The notes: a model not told the origin generated them from the letters alone. Positions 44,067-53,048 are shown, counted from the stretch's first letter. The stretch is 64,000 nucleotides of DNA from Bacteroidia bacterium (GCA_020051175.1 JAGVJJ010000014.1:1-64000); one strand, 5' to 3'. Made by a program: numbers and translations.

Positions 44067-45275
44067 TTAAGAGGGCAATTCATTTTTCAATCCAAACTTA
44101 AATGTGGCTCCCTCATTTACTTTTGCTTCGGCCCAAATACGGCCACCGTGTTTTTTTATAATCCTGTAAACAAGCGACAAACCAACTCCTGTACCCTCAA
44201 ACTCGCTTTGGGTATGAAGCCGCTGAAATACACGAAACAGTTTATTGGCATATTCCATATTAAAGCCAGCTCCGTTGTCTTTCACTGAAAAAATAACATC
44301 TCCGTCCTGTTCATAGGAACTCACTTCTACAACAGGTTTTTCTATTTTAGATGAATATTTAATTGCATTTGAAAGGAGGTTCACCATCACCTGGGTCATA
44401 AGTCCATAATCGGCAAAAACAGGATGTAGTTTTTTCTGAATGATAAATGTTGCCTGACAATTGCCTGCTTTATTAATATCGGCCAACACAGCACTTGTAA
44501 GCTCATTCATATCTATCTGTGTGCGGTTAACATCTTTTCTGCCAAGCTTTGCAAATTCAAGTAAATCATCAATGAGCGTTGACATTTTTACCGTGTTATA
44601 GTTTACATTGTCCAATATCCGTTTTCCTTCCTCATCAAGCTGACCACTATAATCTTCTTTCAGTATTTGCGTAAATCCCTTTATCGCGCGCAGAGGGGCT
44701 CTTAAATCATGTGAAACCGAGTAAGAAAAAGCCTCTAAATCATTATTTGCTGCCTCCAGCTGCTCTGTACGCTGCTTCACCCGTTCTTCCAGCTCATTAT
44801 AAACATATATGTTTTCAATAGATACCGAAGTAATATCGGCCAGGGATTGCAGAAGCAATACTTCCTCTGTTGTAGGTGTATGTTGTTTCGCCCAATAATT
44901 ACCTATGGCTCCTATAGGTTCCAACGTCCTTATCGGAACCATCGCAAGGCTCTTCACAAACGTAGGCCTGTAGGCATCAATAGGAATACGGCTGTCCAAA
45001 TAGATATCCGCGATAACGGCTGGCTGTTTGTTGAGCATGGCCCAGCCACTGATACAGGCACTCATCGGGAAACGTTGTCCTTTCCACAATGGTTCTATGG
45101 CGTCTTCATCTGCATAATAGCACAGGTCACGATCCCTGAGTACAAAGGTTGCTCCATCGGCCCCGGTAAGTTTCCTGGCAGCGGTACGTACCACTTCCAT
45201 TACTTTATTAAGATCACGGGCCAAAGACAATTTTTGAACGGTCTCAACCAATAGTGTTAATTGCTCACTTGTCAT
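44067..45275 (-). CDS. GAF-domain sensor histidine kinase
   Basis: The 402-residue cytoplasmic protein has a GAF domain (about 15-165), a short coiled linker (ELEERVKQRTEQLEAANNDL), a HisKA dimerisation region with the phospho-accepting His in FSYSVSHDLRAPLRA (about 195), and a HATPase domain with N box NLLSNAIKYSS, G1 VKDNGAGFN and G2 GTGVGLSLV. No membrane segment is present, so the signal is cytoplasmic or carried by a ligand in the GAF pocket. No response regulator is adjacent, so the partner is unknown. Confidence 0.92.
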   Translation of the reverse strand: MTSEQLTLLVETVQKLSLARDLNKVMEVVRTAARKLTGADGATFVLRDRDLCYYADEDAIEPLWKGQRFPMSACISGWAMLNKQPAVIADIYLDSRIPIDAYRPTFVKSLAMVPIRTLEPIGAIGNYWAKQHTPTTEEVLLLQSLADITSVSIENIYVYNELEERVKQRTEQLEAANNDLEAFSYSVSHDLRAPLRAIKGFTQILKEDYSGQLDEEGKRILDNVNYNTVKMSTLIDDLLEFAKLGRKDVNRTQIDMNELTSAVLADINKAGNCQATFIIQKKLHPVFADYGLMTQVMVNLLSNAIKYSSKIEKPVVEVSSYEQDGDVIFSVKDNGAGFNMEYANKLFRVFQRLHTQSEFEGTGVGLSLVYRIIKKHGGRIWAEAKVNEGATFKFGLKNELPS

Positions 45276-45431
45276 TTTTACAGAAGATTATGAATGTAAA
45301 TGAGTAAATAATTTTCAATCTCACACCCCGGGCATGTATTCATTTCAAAAATAGAAGATTCTCCTTATACTTACTTTACCAACCACCGAAAAAAGCAAAA
45401 AAATTTGCATTCACCAATTAGCCAGGATTAA

Positions 45432-45439
45432 TACATTTG
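45432..45439 (+). promoter_or_regulatory. -7 box for PAP2 gene
   Basis: TACATTTG matches TAnnTTTG, 29 bp before ATG 45469. The nearest upstream TTTG is 24 nt away, longer than the usual spacer. Confidence 0.4.
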
Positions 45440-45468
45440 CAGACCAGAAATGAATAAAGGGCGTACCT

Positions 45469-46092
45469 ATGCAAACTGAACCGGAAAACACTTCGCTTTT
45501 GAGAAATACAATTGCAATGCTTTTGGTTACATTGGTGCTGTATTCCGGTTATCAATTGAGTAATCGTTTTCATCTTATTGAACCCCGTTACCTTCCTGTA
45601 AGTTGGCTTGACAATACAATCCCGTTTTTGATGTGGACCGTATGGCCTTACTTTTTGTTGATCTTTATGGCTTTTTTACCGATAGGTATCCGGGACAGGC
45701 ACCTTTTTAATCAAACCATGTGGGCCTTTACAATTGCAGTTAGCCTGAACATTTGTTTCTGGCTGCTTTTCCCAACAATATTCCAGCGCCCGCCATTACC
45801 TGCTGACGAAGGCTACAACGCCTTTGCCTACCGCTGGTTATGCAGTATTGATACTCCGGCCAACTGCTTTCCCAGTGGTCATATCACCTCCCCTGCTATC
45901 GGATGTTGGGCACTTTCAAAAGAGGCACCTAAACACAAAACCCTGATATGGATTTGTTTTGCTTTGCTTAGCCTTACAATATTCAGTACCAAACAACATT
46001 ACATCTGGGATCTGCCAGGCGGACTGTTAACAGCCTTCACAGGCATTTACTTTAGTAAAGCTGCGTATAGTAAATTCAAACTGTTCCGATAA
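45469..46092 (+). CDS. PAP2-family membrane phosphatase
   Basis: The 207-residue protein has about five membrane helices and PAP2 signature elements: RPPLPADEGY (motif 1 region), CFPSGHITSP (motif 2, PSGH), and STKQHYIWDLPGG in place of the usual SRxxxxxHxxxD of motif 3. The third motif is therefore atypical (the usual Arg is Lys). The family dephosphorylates phosphatidic acid, undecaprenyl-pyrophosphate or similar lipids at the outer face of the inner membrane. It lies 7 bp before the sterol-desaturase-like gene and is probably co-transcribed with it. Confidence 0.85.
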   Translation: MQTEPENTSLLRNTIAMLLVTLVLYSGYQLSNRFHLIEPRYLPVSWLDNTIPFLMWTVWPYFLLIFMAFLPIGIRDRHLFNQTMWAFTIAVSLNICFWLLFPTIFQRPPLPADEGYNAFAYRWLCSIDTPANCFPSGHITSPAIGCWALSKEAPKHKTLIWICFALLSLTIFSTKQHYIWDLPGGLLTAFTGIYFSKAAYSKFKLFR

Positions 46093-46099
46093 TCTCACA

Positions 46100-46927
46100 A
46101 TGAACAATAAGCAAAGAGCATATCGGGTATGGCAGTGGGGCTTCTACCCTTTAATGATTACGGGAGCTCTTACTATATGCATTTTTTTGCTTGATTACCT
46201 GTCGCCCCAATACTGGCAGTTCATACCACTCTCCATCACCTTGCTGTGCCTTATACCTATTAACCTGCTCGAAAAAACAATGCCTTATCTTAAAACATGG
46301 CAGGGCTATCATTCCGACCTCGCTCTTGACTTATGGCGAACTTTTTTGATTTTTCCTTTAGCTTCACTGATGGCACAATACACCTTAAAGTTTTTTCAGC
46401 CCTATATTTCAATCAATTTGTTTCCTGGCAGTGACTCCATTCATCAAAGTCCTGTTGCACTTGTCATACAGTTCGTGGGTATACTGCTGCTCATCGACCT
46501 TTTTTATTACTGGGTTCACAGGGCATTCCATCATTTTAAAGTTTTGTGGTATTTTCATGCCATACATCACCGCTCCCAAAGAGTGTATTCCAACAACTCT
46601 GGCCGCTTTCACTTTATCGAAGTATTTATTAGCGGAACAATTTATTTTTTACCAATCTACATTTTTAACATTCCGGAAAATATAATCACTGCGATTGTAA
46701 CTACCACAGTTATTACCGGTTTCCTGGAACATGTAAATATTGATTTTAAAGCAGGAAAGCTGAACTACGTGCTGAATACCGCAGAACTGCACCGATGGCA
46801 TCATTCACTTGATGTACACGAGTCGAATCACAATTTCGGGAAAGTTCTAAGTATTTGGGACAGGTGCTTCGGCACCTTCTATTTCCCTAGTGATAAAGAA
46901 ATAAAAAATGTAGGTATTGAAGAATGA
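46100..46927 (+). CDS. Sterol desaturase / fatty acid hydroxylase family protein
   Basis: The 275-residue membrane protein has the di-iron histidine clusters of this superfamily: HRAFHHF, HAIHHRS, and HRWHHSLDVHESNHNFG (about 205-260), between membrane helices. Members hydroxylate or desaturate lipids using oxygen. The substrate here is unknown, though linkage to a PAP2 phosphatase suggests a membrane-lipid role. Its stop is 1 bp from the stop of the convergent mtaB gene. Confidence 0.88.
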   Translation: MNNKQRAYRVWQWGFYPLMITGALTICIFLLDYLSPQYWQFIPLSITLLCLIPINLLEKTMPYLKTWQGYHSDLALDLWRTFLIFPLASLMAQYTLKFFQPYISINLFPGSDSIHQSPVALVIQFVGILLLIDLFYYWVHRAFHHFKVLWYFHAIHHRSQRVYSNNSGRFHFIEVFISGTIYFLPIYIFNIPENIITAIVTTTVITGFLEHVNIDFKAGKLNYVLNTAELHRWHHSLDVHESNHNFGKVLSIWDRCFGTFYFPSDKEIKNVGIEE

Positions 46928-46928
46928 G

Positions 46929-48263
46929 TTAGACAAGCTCGGGCCGTTCTACAACAAAATCCTCAAGCAATACACTCCCGTCCGCATCCAGGGCTTTTAG
47001 CGTTACAGGCTTCAACTGATTAATAAGAGCTGCATTAAAAGGAGTTTTTACTTTCACATAATTGTCAGTAAAACCATGCATAAAGCCTTCTTTGTTATCC
47101 CCTTCAAACAATACGGTACGTGTTTCTCCCAGGTGCTGCTCATAAAAACTGCGCAGCTTTTTAGCAGATAGAATACGAAGCATTTTGTTGCGCTTTTTAC
47201 GCACCGCAACAGGTACAACATCCGGCAAATGGATCGCATCCGTATTATCGCGCTCGGAGTAGGTAAACACGTGCAGATACGAAACCGGCAGCTCATTCAG
47301 GAAATTATAAGTATCTAAAAAATCTTCATCACTCTCGCCCGGAAATCCAACAATAACGTCCACACCAATACAACAATGCGGCATCAGGGTTTTAATTCGG
47401 GAAACGCGGTCGGCATACAGCTCACGCAAATAACGCCTGCGCATGGCTTTCAGCATTTTATTGCTACCCGACTGCAACGGAATATGGAAATGTGGAACAA
47501 AGCGTTTGGACTGTGCCACAAACTCAATCACCTCATCTTTCAGCAAATTAGGCTCAATCGAAGAAATGCGGAAACGTTCAATTCCATTCACCTCATCCAG
47601 TTCCTTTACCAAATCAAAAAAAGTTTCTGCCTTACGATTGCCGGTTTTAGCGGCATTGTTGCCGAAATCGCCCAGGTTCACACCGGTAAGTACAATCTCT
47701 TTTATATTCTGTTTTGCAATATCATTTGCGTTTTTTACCACATTCTCAATACTGTCGCTGCGGCTTTTACCACGTGCCAGAGGAATAGTACAGAATGAAC
47801 AGCTGTAATCGCAACCATCCTGGGCCTTCAGAAACACACGTGTGCGATCGCCAAGAGAATAAGCATCCACAAAGAAATTTGCTTCTTCTATTTCACAACT
47901 GTATATCTCAGCTTTGGATTTTTTCGTAAGATCATTCAGGTAGTTCAGCAGCTTGAACTTTTCAGAAGCACCCAGCACCAGATCAACACCATCAATATTG
48001 GCTATTTCTTCGGGCTTTAGCTGCGCATAGCACCCCACTACCACCACATATGCCTCAGGTGATACACTCAGGGCAGATTTTACAATCTGTTTGCACTCCT
48101 TATCCGCATTGGCTGTAACCGAACAGGTATTAATAACATACACATCCGAAGGCTCTTTAAAATCAACCTTCTGATAACCCTGCTCCTCAAATAAACGACC
48201 TATAGTGGAAGTCTCAGAGAAATTCAGCTTACAGCCCAGTGTATGAAATGCTACTTTTTTCAT
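46929..48263 (-). CDS. mtaB: tRNA t6A37 methylthiotransferase MtaB
   Basis: I use ATG 48263 (MKKVAFHTLGCKLN); the track start adds 13 residues. The 444-residue protein has the three cysteines of the N-terminal UPF0004 cluster (LGCKLN, VINTCSVT, VVGCYAQL), the radical-SAM motif GCDYSCSFCTIP (about 150) and a C-terminal TRAM domain. The LGCKLN form of the first motif and the overall match favour MtaB over RimO and MiaB. It adds the methylthio group to t6A37 in ANN-decoding tRNAs. TATCTTTG (48283-48276, minus) lies 12 bp before the start. Confidence 0.9.
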   Translation of the reverse strand: MKKVAFHTLGCKLNFSETSTIGRLFEEQGYQKVDFKEPSDVYVINTCSVTANADKECKQIVKSALSVSPEAYVVVVGCYAQLKPEEIANIDGVDLVLGASEKFKLLNYLNDLTKKSKAEIYSCEIEEANFFVDAYSLGDRTRVFLKAQDGCDYSCSFCTIPLARGKSRSDSIENVVKNANDIAKQNIKEIVLTGVNLGDFGNNAAKTGNRKAETFFDLVKELDEVNGIERFRISSIEPNLLKDEVIEFVAQSKRFVPHFHIPLQSGSNKMLKAMRRRYLRELYADRVSRIKTLMPHCCIGVDVIVGFPGESDEDFLDTYNFLNELPVSYLHVFTYSERDNTDAIHLPDVVPVAVRKKRNKMLRILSAKKLRSFYEQHLGETRTVLFEGDNKEGFMHGFTDNYVKVKTPFNAALINQLKPVTLKALDADGSVLLEDFVVERPELV

Positions 48264-48275
48264 TTTTTCAGGCTG

Positions 48276-48283
48276 CAAAGATA
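48276..48283 (-). promoter_or_regulatory. -7 box for mtaB
   Basis: TATCTTTG on the minus strand matches TAnnTTTG and is 12 bp upstream of the mtaB ATG. No TTTG lies at 19-21 nt. Confidence 0.5.
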
Positions 48284-48377
48284 CGAAAATTGTACAAAAC
48301 AATAGTGCGGGTTAGTAAACAGGCCCATAAAAACCAGAAATTAACATCTTGAGAACTTTTTTCAGACCACAAACTAA

Positions 48378-48414
48378 CCATGAAAATCAAAAGTAATACT
48401 TTTGATTTTCATGG
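48378..48414. repeat. Left palindrome flanking DUF4143 gene
   Basis: A perfect palindrome with 18-bp arms and a 1-bp centre, core CCATGAAAATCAAAAGT. It ends 3 bp from the stop codon of the ATPase gene. The same 17-bp arm sequence, with a different 3-bp centre, is found on the other side of the gene. On the transcript it would form a strong hairpin after the stop. Confidence 0.95.
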
Positions 48415-48417
48415 CAA

Positions 48418-49590
48418 CTATAATCTAGCCAAATCCATTGAAATGAATTCTGAAAGACTTAAAATCACGACATTATCAGCAGCATTATAGCTGTCCCCGG
48501 AAGGAATGAGTACGTAATTTTTATTTGTCTTTAAATCTTCAACACACTGGTAAAAACCTTTGCTCACCTGGGGTGCTGTAGACAACTTTATTTCAATACA
48601 AGCTATCGGCTTCGCTCCTTTTACAAGAACTATATCCGCTTCAGCACCCTGGTGTGTTCGGTAAAAATACATATCCAGGTGAGGCGGCTTCAACTGACGT
48701 ATCTGCTCCAGCACGAAACCCTCCCATGATGGACCAATAGCCGGATGCCCGGCAAGTTCGTCCATATCTGCCGTTTTCACCAATGTGTGCAGAATGCCCG
48801 AATCACGAATGTATATCTTAGGCGCCTTTACCAACCGCTTTTTTGAATTAAAAAACCAAGGTTGCAAACGCGTAAGCAAGAAAGCTCCTTCCATATATTC
48901 CAGGTACCTGCCAACCGTAGGAGCTGTTACGCCTAACGATTTTGCATAGTTTTCCTTATTCCACACACTCCCATTATTATGGGCCAGCATACTCCAGAAA
49001 TTACGAATGATTACAGCCGAAAACTCCGTTCCAAAAAGCTCACTCATATCCTTTTCCGTATAGGATTTAATCAGGCTATTGTACCAATCCTGCGAAGCGT
49101 GGTTTTGTTTCAGTTTTAAAGCTACCGGAAAACCACCTTTAAACCATAATACATCCTGTTTTATTCGACTTTTTAGGGCTTCGGCCAGGTTAATACCTCC
49201 CATATCCAAATAAGCTATTCGTCCTGCCAAGGATTCAGATACCCCTTTTATCAGGTGTGGTGACGATGAACCCAGTAATAAAAAGCGGGCTGGCTTGCGG
49301 TCAATATCAATTAAGGCTCTTAACAGAGCAAACAGTTTGGGCATCCGCTGCACCTCATCAATAATGATAAGCTTGTCCTTATTTTTCAGCAAATAGCTCT
49401 CAGCATCATTTTGTAAACGGTTGAAATGGCTTTCCAGTTCCAGATCCAGGTACAATGTCTGCTTTTTCGACTTAGATGCATAAAGTTTTGCAAGTGTAGT
49501 TTTCCCTATTTGCCTTGCCCCAAGCAGGGCTACAGCCGGACTGGTTTTCAACAAGCGGGTCAATTCTGCTATCTCTATTCTTTGTATCAT
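48418..49590 (-). CDS. AAA+ ATPase with DUF4143 C-terminus, palindrome-flanked
   Basis: I choose ATG 49590 (MIQRIEIAEL); the track starts at a TTG at 49605. The 390-residue protein has an N-terminal AAA_14 ATPase domain with Walker A LLGARQIGKTTLAK (about 27), Walker B IIIDEVQRMP (about 77) and LLLGSSSPHLI (sensor region), then a DUF4143 domain with a PD-(D/E)XK-nuclease-like end, GAEADIVLV...CIEIKLS (about 325-345). Such ATPases are numerous in Bacteroidota and archaea and are often thought to be mobile or defence-linked, but their function is unproven. The gene fills the space between two matching palindromes and has its own promoter, so it looks like an inserted cassette between maf and mtaB. 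Confidence 0.9.
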   Translation of the reverse strand: MIQRIEIAELTRLLKTSPAVALLGARQIGKTTLAKLYASKSKKQTLYLDLELESHFNRLQNDAESYLLKNKDKLIIIDEVQRMPKLFALLRALIDIDRKPARFLLLGSSSPHLIKGVSESLAGRIAYLDMGGINLAEALKSRIKQDVLWFKGGFPVALKLKQNHASQDWYNSLIKSYTEKDMSELFGTEFSAVIIRNFWSMLAHNNGSVWNKENYAKSLGVTAPTVGRYLEYMEGAFLLTRLQPWFFNSKKRLVKAPKIYIRDSGILHTLVKTADMDELAGHPAIGPSWEGFVLEQIRQLKPPHLDMYFYRTHQGAEADIVLVKGAKPIACIEIKLSTAPQVSKGFYQCVEDLKTNKNYVLIPSGDSYNAADNVVILSLSEFISMDLARL

Positions 49591-49594
49591 ACTA

Positions 49595-49626
49595 CAAAGA
49601 TACAAATTTTACCATGAAAATCAAAA
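49595..49626 (-). promoter_or_regulatory. Promoter of DUF4143 gene, -33 box inside palindrome
   Basis: On the minus strand TTTTG (49626-49622) is followed by exactly 19 nt and then TATCTTTG (49602-49595), a full match to the Bacteroidota consensus TTTG-N19-TAnnTTTG. The -33 box lies in one arm of the right palindrome. The -7 box ends 4 bp before ATG 49590, so the mRNA should be leaderless or nearly so. Confidence 0.75.
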
Positions 49627-49653
49627 GTTACACTTTTGATTTTCATGGTAAAA
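49607..49653. repeat. Right palindrome flanking DUF4143 gene
   Basis: A perfect palindrome with 22-bp arms and a 3-bp centre (TAC), containing the same 17-bp core CCATGAAAATCAAAAGT as the left copy. It starts 16 bp upstream of the ATPase ATG and ends 5 bp from the maf stop codon. Confidence 0.95.
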
Positions 49654-49658
49654 TTAAT

Positions 49659-50234
49659 TTAGAATTTCAGCAATTCTTCATACACTTCCCTTACAGGGAG
49701 TCCCATTACATTGAAATAAGTGCCTTCTATCTTCTCTACAGCTATATAGCCAATCCACTCCTGCGCACCATAGGCACCAGCTTTATCATAAGGATTATAA
49801 TTGGTAATATAATAGTCTATTTCTTCCTGTGACAATACTTTGAAATAAACATCGGTTTGCGCATAGAACGACTTCTCTTTGTGCTTTGACTTTAAGCACA
49901 CTCCCGTATATACCTGATGCTTTTTGCCAGATAACAGTTTCAGCATGCGCACAGCATCCTCGTAATTTTCGGGCTTATTCAATACCTGATCCTCAATCCA
50001 TACAACCGTATCCGCTGTAATAACAATTGTATCGTCCGCTAAGTCTTCTTCAAAAGCATCCGCCTTTTTTTTGCACAGGTATAGTGGTATTTCCTGGGCT
50101 TTTAAGGTCTCTGGAAAACTCTCATCCACATCTTTGGTATGTACTTCAAAGTTCAGTCCCAGCTCCTTCAGTAAATACTGCCTTCTTGGCGATTTTGAAG
50201 CCAGTATGATTTTGTTTTTATTCAGCTCTTTCAT
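49659..50234 (-). CDS. maf: Maf-like nucleotide pyrophosphatase
   Basis: I use ATG 50234 (MKELNKNKIILASKSPRRQY), which avoids the 26-bp overlap with gpsA implied by the track start. The 191-residue protein has Maf-family blocks: ILASKSPRRQYLLKELGL, VITADTVVWIEDQVLNKPE, and YDKAGAYGAQEW. The family hydrolyses non-canonical or canonical nucleoside triphosphates to monophosphates, and Maf is linked to septum inhibition in Bacillus. It is 4 bp from gpsA on the same strand. Confidence 0.9.
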   Translation of the reverse strand: MKELNKNKIILASKSPRRQYLLKELGLNFEVHTKDVDESFPETLKAQEIPLYLCKKKADAFEEDLADDTIVITADTVVWIEDQVLNKPENYEDAVRMLKLLSGKKHQVYTGVCLKSKHKEKSFYAQTDVYFKVLSQEEIDYYITNYNPYDKAGAYGAQEWIGYIAVEKIEGTYFNVMGLPVREVYEELLKF

Positions 50235-50238
50235 TCCC

Positions 50239-51261
50239 TTAATCTGCACCAAATTTAAATTCAATGTCCTTTTTCTGCCGTATGGCCATCAGCTCCTCCA
50301 TTACCATTGGTACAGTTTTCTGTTCATATACAATTTTGTAGGTTGCACTAGTAATTGGCATGTCAATCCCCAGTTGCTCGGCCTTTTCTTTTACTGATTT
50401 CAATGTATAAACGCCTTCCGCAACCTGGCCAATGCTCTTTATAGCTTCTTCCAAAGTAGCCCCTTCGGCTATTTTCTGTCCAATCCTGAAATTACGGCTA
50501 AGCTCCGAATTACATGTAGCTATAAGGTCTCCGACACCTGCTAAACCAAGAAATGTGGAAGGATTGGCCATAAAATGGTATGCAAAACGGCTCATTTCAC
50601 TCAACGCCCTGGCAATCATGAGGCTTTTAGCATTTTCTCCGTACCCTCCCGCCTGTATAATACCCGAACAAATTGCATAGATATTTTTCAATGCACCCGC
50701 AAGCTCTATGCCGCACACATCCTCGTTCCCATATATACGAATGGTTTTCCCGCTAAGCGCTTTCTGAACTTTTTCAATCACTTCATTGAACCGGCTCGCA
50801 ATAACACTTCCAACAGGTTTTCCCATTAATATTTCTGCAGCAAAATTAGGTCCGCTCAATGCCCCAATCTTCAGGCATGGGGTTTCTTCAGCAAGCACTT
50901 CTGTCATTGACTTAAAAGTATTCTGCTCAAACCCTTTGGTAGTAGTAATTAGAATCTGGTCACCGGATACATATTTGCCTACCTCCTTTGCCACACCTCT
51001 GAAAGCCTTGCTGGGAATACTCATAAAAATCAGTGAAGAACCAGCAATTGCCTCTTCCAGTGATGTGGTTGCCTTAATAGCAGCAGGTAGAGTAATACCT
51101 GGCGCATACTTGGTATTCTCATGTCGTGTATTTATTGAATTTACAACTGCTTCATCCCTCAGCCATAGTTTTACTGTTTCATGATTAGCAGCAAGCAAAT
51201 ATGCAATAGTAGTACCAAAAGAACCACCACCAATAACCGTTACAATTTTGTTTGTAGCCAT
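50239..51261 (-). CDS. gpsA: NAD(P)H-dependent glycerol-3-phosphate dehydrogenase
   Basis: The 340-residue protein has an N-terminal Rossmann motif VIGGGSFGTTIAYLLA (about 9), TTTKGFEQ (about 108), and the family stretch ELAGALKNIYAICSGI with the catalytic Lys (about 190). It reduces dihydroxyacetone phosphate to sn-glycerol-3-phosphate, the backbone for phospholipids, in the cytoplasm. Its start overlaps the acyltransferase end by 22 bp, coupling synthesis with acylation of glycerol-3-phosphate. Confidence 0.95.
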   Translation of the reverse strand: MATNKIVTVIGGGSFGTTIAYLLAANHETVKLWLRDEAVVNSINTRHENTKYAPGITLPAAIKATTSLEEAIAGSSLIFMSIPSKAFRGVAKEVGKYVSGDQILITTTKGFEQNTFKSMTEVLAEETPCLKIGALSGPNFAAEILMGKPVGSVIASRFNEVIEKVQKALSGKTIRIYGNEDVCGIELAGALKNIYAICSGIIQAGGYGENAKSLMIARALSEMSRFAYHFMANPSTFLGLAGVGDLIATCNSELSRNFRIGQKIAEGATLEEAIKSIGQVAEGVYTLKSVKEKAEQLGIDMPITSATYKIVYEQKTVPMVMEELMAIRQKKDIEFKFGAD

Positions 51262-52847
51262 AAGTTTAAATCTGTTTCAAGTCCGTACGATGTAAGTTTA
51301 TTCTGATAATAATACAGCGTTATCAAATCATTGCTTATGAATGAATTGTTCTGCTCCTGCAATATACTCTCGCCATGATAAGAGGTTAACTGGCGTTTCG
51401 CGTACGCAACAATTTCGTCAACAGGTTTTGTTGAAATGATCCTGCCCAGCTTCAATTCATCATTATCACGCTTCTTAAATAATATATCCTTTATAAAACC
51501 AACGGTTTCATAAAGGAGCTCCTTTTTACATTCAGCCTCATAGCTGGAGACCAGTTTAAATACATTACTGAATGGATATTTCTTCTGAAATATCTTAAAC
51601 AATGCATACGACACCAGGTGCGTATCCATAATTACATTATTTTTTGAAAATGATTTTAAAATTTTACTTCCTAAAATAGAAGTGTACACCCTGTCTCTTT
51701 GGAAAGAAAAATCCGGTACCCCGTCAACAAGAATATATTTGTGAATATCAATAGGCCTTGAATGTGAATCAATACTTTGTCCCTCATCATTCACTTCATT
51801 CCCGAAAATATCCAGCGGTTCACCAAAACAAACCGTGATGCGTGAATCCACGTTCACCGTTTTCTTTGCGAAAGCCAGGATATTTCCTATTTTATTGGAT
51901 GAATCATTTGGTAAAATCACTTGCCTGCTGCCTTCTTCAATCAGGTATTCTTCAATTAAATCACGCGCTTCCAGGCACAACTCATAATTAATGGTGCAGG
52001 GCACCACATAAAAGTTTTTCTTAACACCTTGTCTCGCCTCTTTGATATAGGTGGAAAGTCCGCTTCCAAGCAAACCTAGTTTTAGTTGCTCTTCAATTTT
52101 TCCGCTTCTGCTGCGGGTTCCACCCGGGTAAAAAAGGTTATGGTAACCATATTCAAGGCTTACAGAAGCATAATTCTTCAGCACATCCTTATATAAATCA
52201 TTCTTTTTTTCTCTATCCACTTTATAAGCACCCAGATTGGTCATCATAAAACTAAGTACGGGATTGGTAAACAGGTTTAAACCAGCACCGTATACTAGTG
52301 GTGGCAATCCTGTAAGATAGGTTGCATAGCCTATCACAATGCTATCAAAATTGCTCTGATGTGTGGGGGTAACTATCAGTGTCCCCATTTTACTTAAGCG
52401 CAGGATTTTATCTACCGGGCCTATAATACTGATATTCTCATTGACTTTCTCTTTTCCTTTCTTGGAAAAAAGCTTCCAGAATGGCTCATTTACAAGTATT
52501 GCCTTAAGGAGATAAGGTACCACGCGCTTTGCAAAGCTATACACTTTAGGACTATATCCCCCGGCTATCTCATTCGCATAATTGGCAATAATCTCCCTTA
52601 ATATTTCTTCCTTTTCCAAAGGACCGGCAGAATGGAAGCGCTTTTCAATACGTTGCCAGAATGCAATATCAATCCTTACGTTTTTAGTGCGTTTTTTCGA
52701 TTTCAGCCGCTTTTTCTCAAGATAAATGGTATCATGAATAATATTATCAATCGTAAGTTCATCATTGCGTTTGCAATAAGCCTTCTGATCGTTCAGTGTT
52801 TGTTCAATTACTAATTCTATTGCCTTACTCCTGTCTTCTTTTTTCAT
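51240..52847 (-). CDS. Glycerol-3-phosphate/lysophosphatidate-type acyltransferase
   Basis: The 535-residue protein has the acyltransferase HX4D motif in THQSNFDS (about 175) and the glycerol-phosphate-binding-type block YPGGTRSRSGKIEEQLK (about 240). It is larger than PlsC (about 240) and closer to PlsB-like proteins in size, with long N- and C-terminal helical parts. It acylates glycerol-3-phosphate or lysophosphatidate; the 22-bp overlap with gpsA favours the first step. I avoid a gene symbol because PlsB and PlsC cannot be separated by eye. Confidence 0.82.
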   Translation of the reverse strand: MKKEDRSKAIELVIEQTLNDQKAYCKRNDELTIDNIIHDTIYLEKKRLKSKKRTKNVRIDIAFWQRIEKRFHSAGPLEKEEILREIIANYANEIAGGYSPKVYSFAKRVVPYLLKAILVNEPFWKLFSKKGKEKVNENISIIGPVDKILRLSKMGTLIVTPTHQSNFDSIVIGYATYLTGLPPLVYGAGLNLFTNPVLSFMMTNLGAYKVDREKKNDLYKDVLKNYASVSLEYGYHNLFYPGGTRSRSGKIEEQLKLGLLGSGLSTYIKEARQGVKKNFYVVPCTINYELCLEARDLIEEYLIEEGSRQVILPNDSSNKIGNILAFAKKTVNVDSRITVCFGEPLDIFGNEVNDEGQSIDSHSRPIDIHKYILVDGVPDFSFQRDRVYTSILGSKILKSFSKNNVIMDTHLVSYALFKIFQKKYPFSNVFKLVSSYEAECKKELLYETVGFIKDILFKKRDNDELKLGRIISTKPVDEIVAYAKRQLTSYHGESILQEQNNSFISNDLITLYYYQNKLTSYGLETDLNLWLQTKL

Positions 52848-53016
52848 GAATAAATTGGGTTAGTCAAATTCTACTGTTTGTAATTTTCTAATAGTTATAC
52901 CATTAGCGCAGTTTACAACCGGTATAGAGTTAAATAATTATACTAAAAGTAAATAATTATTCGAAATAATCAAGCATTGTTCTCCGCACAGCATAGCTGA
53001 GTACCTATAAAATAAA

Positions 53017-53048
53017 TTTGCTTTCAAGAATTATATATCGTAGGTTTG
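53017..53048 (+). promoter_or_regulatory. Promoter of glycoside-hydrolase-like gene
   Basis: TTTG (53017-53020), 20 nt, then TAGGTTTG (53041-53048) matches the Bacteroidota consensus. The expected start is near 53054, leaving a leader of about 56 nt to ATG 53110. Confidence 0.7.

Noticed and set aside
47376-47808. Plus-strand ORFs of 121-140 aa inside mtaB
   Set aside because: Antisense shadows of a well-supported gene.
48418-49590. DUF4143 unit as a classical insertion sequence
   Set aside because: No transposase or integrase motif in the ATPase, no target-site duplication seen outside the palindromes, and the ends are palindromes rather than simple inverted repeats.
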